Below are positions 61,523-64,000 of a stretch of 64,000 nucleotides of DNA, in pieces (the first letter of the stretch is position 1; each line of letters begins with the position of its first letter). The translations under genes were made by a program, and so were the position numbers. The stretch lies in the NCBI RefSeq assembly GCF_001293465.1, contig NZ_JSYZ01000011.1, positions 62,001-126,000 on the forward strand, read 5' to 3'. This stretch comes from Pseudomonas asplenii. Lineage in GTDB: Bacteria > Pseudomonadota > Gammaproteobacteria > Pseudomonadales > Pseudomonadaceae. The notes beneath the pieces are model-generated. The model did no database searches, was not told the DNA's origin, and was given only the letters and a program-made list of their open reading frames with translations.

Positions 61523-62653
61523 TCAGGCCGGTTCCTCGGGGCGGCTTGTCGCCGATACTGCCGGCAACAGGCCGTATTGCCGGTCGGTGACCCGCGCCAC
61601 GGCATGACCATGCCGGGCGATACGGTCGAAGACCTTGTTGCTCAGGCGATTCAGGCTGGTGGGGAAGCTTGCGGCAAACGCCGCATCGCTGCCTGCCGGC
61701 GCCTCGATCAGCGCGCTGGCGATGCCCAGGTAGCTGCCGCGCCCGGGCGCCTGGTTGAGGTATTCGACAAAGCTGCGTATCCGCAGGGCCCGGGACTGGT
61801 CGGACATGATGTCGGCCATGCGTTTGAGCCGCCAGGGGCTCAGTACGCCGGCCTGGAAGCCCGGCTTGAGCGGTGCGCCGGCATCACAGACGACGATCGG
61901 GTATTCGTAGCGTTTGCTGCGTCCGGTGGCCGCGTCGAAGAACGGCTCCAGGCCGAGGTTGTCGTAGACACCACCGTCATACAGGTGCAGCCTGGCGAAG
62001 GGCGGTTTGGTTGGCACCGCCGTGTTCAACGGCGCATCCCAGCCGCGTTGCATCCATTTGAAGCGCCGGCTGTCGAGCACCAGCGGGCCGATGCCGCCGG
62101 GAAATGCCGCCGAAACCGCCAGGGCCTCGGCCAACGGCATGTCGCCCGTGGCGGCGTAGCCGATGGAGTAGTCGCCCATGTTGCTGCGCTTGAAGCGAAA
62201 GCGCTTGCCGTTCTCGGCCGTGGTGCCGTTGATCGACCAGTCCGGCCGGACACCGACCTGCGACAGCAGGCCATCCACGCCCCATTCGTTGCGCAGGCCC
62301 AACGCCAGCAGGTTGGCCCGCGACAGCAGGAAGCGCCAGTTCAGCGGATTGAGCAACTGGCGCAGGCCACTGAGCAACAGGCTGCGTGAGCAGAGCTTTT
62401 CCCGCAGCAGCGGATACAGCCGCTGCTGGAACTGCGCCGAATCGGGCCACTGCCCGCCGTTCTCATGCAACAGCAGTCCCACCAGCAGGCTGCCACCGGA
62501 AACGGTCGAGAGCTGGCTGACCCGCTCCAGCGCCTGTTGTTCGGCCAGATACCTGAGTACCCCCAGATGAAACACCATGGCCCGGACACCGCCCCCCGAG
62601 AGGGCCAGGGCGAAATCCGAACGTTGACCAAGCGAGACGGCGGCAGAATCCAT
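61523..62653 (-). CDS. Patatin-like phospholipase
   Basis: A 376-residue protein. The oxyanion loop is LALSGGGVRAMVFHLG (GGG at 20-22 with Arg24), the nucleophile elbow is STVSGGS with Ser52 (the first Gly of GxSxG is Thr), and the catalytic dyad Asp226 is in YDGGVYDNLG. No signal peptide is evident, so it is cytosolic or membrane-peripheral, or secreted by an unclear route. It probably hydrolyses phospholipids or acyl esters. It converges on the EamA gene after 7 bases. Virulence-effector roles of patatins are known, but there is no secretion-signal evidence here. Confidence 0.87.
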   Translation of the reverse strand: MDSAAVSLGQRSDFALALSGGGVRAMVFHLGVLRYLAEQQALERVSQLSTVSGGSLLVGLLLHENGGQWPDSAQFQQRLYPLLREKLCSRSLLLSGLRQLLNPLNWRFLLSRANLLALGLRNEWGVDGLLSQVGVRPDWSINGTTAENGKRFRFKRSNMGDYSIGYAATGDMPLAEALAVSAAFPGGIGPLVLDSRRFKWMQRGWDAPLNTAVPTKPPFARLHLYDGGVYDNLGLEPFFDAATGRSKRYEYPIVVCDAGAPLKPGFQAGVLSPWRLKRMADIMSDQSRALRIRSFVEYLNQAPGRGSYLGIASALIEAPAGSDAAFAASFPTSLNRLSNKVFDRIARHGHAVARVTDRQYGLLPAVSATSRPEEPA

Positions 62654-62889
62654 TGTTCCTCTCTGACAGGGGCTGATAGGGGAAAGAGTGCAGTAATAGC
62701 TTTTCGATATTAACCGTTCTGCTGACGAATGGTCGTGTTTGCCCGCCCAACCCCGGACTTTCGACCGGGGAGGGGAGCAAAGTCAGCATATTTTGTAGGA
62801 CTGGTCTGAATTGCTGGTGACGGGCAGGCCCGGCATGAACTTGTCAGCGTACGCCGATCTTATGACGAACGTGGCAACAGGCTCATTGA

Positions 62890-63642
62890 TTATTTATCGC
62901 CATGGGACCCGCAGCAGGCGTGCCGGGCACTGTCGGTGTAGCGATCATGGAACCGGACCCAGTTCATGATCGGGCCTTCGTTGCGTCCCTTGGGCGTCAG
63001 GTCGAGGAAGTTGTGCGCGCCGATCAGGATGTCCAGGCCTCGCGCATAGGTTGAATAGGTATGGAAGATCTCACCTTCGCTGTTGCGGTAGAACACGCTG
63101 AGCCCGGGCATTTCCTCGGCACCGCCGGCGAGGCGTTGGTAGTTGTAGTCGATCTGGCCGCTGGCCCGTTCCTCGGGCGAAAAGCTCACGCCGAAGTCGT
63201 GGTTGAAGTCGCTGCCGGCCGAGGACAGCCACTCGAACCGCCAGCCCATGCGCCGTCTGAAGGCCTGGAACCGGGCCCACGGCGCGTGGGAAATGGCAAC
63301 GAACGCAACGTCGTGATGGGCCAGGTGCAGGTTGGCACCGTCGAAATGATCGGCCAGGAACGAACAGTGGGGGCAGCCCTCGGCCCAGCCGTCGCCGAAC
63401 ATGAAGTGATAGACGATCAACTGGCTGTGGTTGCCGAACAGGTCGGCCAGCCGTCGCGGGCCATCGGCACCTTCGAAGCGGTAGTCCTTGTCGACCCGCA
63501 GCCAGGGCAGGGCACGCCGCGCGGCGCTGAGCTGCTCGCGCTGACGGCTGAGGGCCTTCTCCTGGATCAGGTGTTCCCGACGCGCCGCCAGCCACTCCTG
63601 GCGCGATACCACGGCATGTTGTTCAACGTTGGGCTGGTTCAT
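62890..63642 (-). CDS. DUF899 thioredoxin-like protein
   Basis: A 250-residue protein of the DUF899 family. A coil begins SRQEWLAARREHLIQEKALS, then LIVYHFMFGDGWAEGCPHCS with a CPHC motif in thioredoxin-like position, and LDILIGAHNFLDLTPKGRNE. It may act as a soluble thiol reductase or peroxidase-like protein, but no chemistry is proven for the family. ATG 63642 has AAGGAAA upstream. The C-terminus HACCGSHGDK is Cys-rich. Confidence 0.8.
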   Translation of the reverse strand: MNQPNVEQHAVVSRQEWLAARREHLIQEKALSRQREQLSAARRALPWLRVDKDYRFEGADGPRRLADLFGNHSQLIVYHFMFGDGWAEGCPHCSFLADHFDGANLHLAHHDVAFVAISHAPWARFQAFRRRMGWRFEWLSSAGSDFNHDFGVSFSPEERASGQIDYNYQRLAGGAEEMPGLSVFYRNSEGEIFHTYSTYARGLDILIGAHNFLDLTPKGRNEGPIMNWVRFHDRYTDSARHACCGSHGDK

Positions 63643-63884
63643 CACGAGGTTTCCTTGTGGTCGGTGCCGCCCGGCAAGGGCGCCGGGAAGCGGTGGGGGT
63701 ACAGTTCTATGCTTAGTCGATTGGCGTCTGGCCTTCTCGACAGTCGCTTGTGGGCAACGTCTGAACCGGACCAGCGGCATTGCTGGAAAAATATTTTCAG
63801 CGGCCTGTCGATTCCGTGCCCGGCCGTTCGATTAACCCGTAGAGCCGCCACAGGGACGGCTCATCCACCATCAGGAGAACAGCC

Positions 63885-64000
63885 ATGCGATTTATGGTGA
63901 TCGTCAAGGCCAGCCCCGAATCGGAAGCCGGGGAAATGCCCAGCGCGCAACTGCTGGCCGCCATGGGCGCCTACAACGAGGAACTGGTGAAGGCCGGGGT
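63885..64000 (+). CDS. YciI/DGPF-domain protein, truncated by the window end
   Basis: The first 38 codons (MRFMVIVKASPESEAGEMPS, then AMGAYNEELVKAG) are of the YciI-like (DGPF-domain) type, which are small ferredoxin-fold proteins often found by sigma-factor or stress genes. ATG 63885 with CAGGAG upstream is the start. The rest is outside the window, so function cannot be assigned. The DUF899 gene is divergent to it across 242 bases. Confidence 0.7.
   Translation, partial: MRFMVIVKASPESEAGEMPSAQLLAAMGAYNEELVKAG

Overview
The window looks like a chromosomal segment of a fluorescent-group Pseudomonas. This is inferred from high GC, GC-rich third codon positions, dense operons, many LysR/MFS/two-component genes, opgD, a pseudomonad-type Tad locus and REP/REPIN elements with the typical TTCGCGGGCAAGCCCG core. 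No rRNA, tRNA, integrase, transposase or CRISPR array was seen. Every functional call comes from reading translated sequence and motifs, without database searches.

Layout. 1-5.4 kb: the 3' end of an upstream gene, a LysR regulator, a GMC oxidoreductase, a LuxR-type regulator and a class III aminotransferase, probably an alcohol/amine catabolic cluster. 5.5-15.7 kb: a tight four-gene minus-strand operon encoding a ClpB-like AAA+ ATPase, a small NrdG-like radical SAM protein, a 2,103-residue protein (zinc ribbon, degenerate kinase, SF1 helicase, Vsr/MTES-type nuclease) and a helical partner protein. This is the best candidate for an undescribed system. Its parts resemble anti-phage modules (the kinase-helicase architecture recalls Mokosh), but the combination with radical SAM and ClpB-like proteins is not one I recognise. 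15.8-26.7 kb: transport and housekeeping genes (YcaD-like MFS, LemA plus an M48 protease, LysR, a ModA-like binding protein plus a TcuC/CitA-like MFS, two more MFS exporters, phnN and a small gene remnant). 27-32 kb: an AttEFGH-like ABC transporter with a lipocalin-type lipoprotein, then a methyltransferase.

32-45.8 kb: a complete Tad/Flp type IVb pilus locus. An AraC-type regulator with a receiver-like domain is divergent from two tandem Flp pilins. Then follow the prepilin peptidase, an extra AAA+ ATPase, CpaB/RcpC, TadG-like, TadE, TadF, TadZ, TadA, TadB and TadC. The secretin RcpA, TadD and a DUF3613 protein form a converging minus-strand operon.

46-64 kb: small accessory genes (lipoprotein, DUF7079-like, ankyrin, GNAT, exported DUF4432 epimerase-like protein), an OmpR-type two-component pair beside opgD, a periplasmic methionine-sulfoxide repair operon (msrB, dipZ-like, msrA) divergent from a second two-component pair, a LysR/EamA pair, a patatin-like phospholipase, a DUF899 protein and the start of a YciI-type gene cut by the window end.
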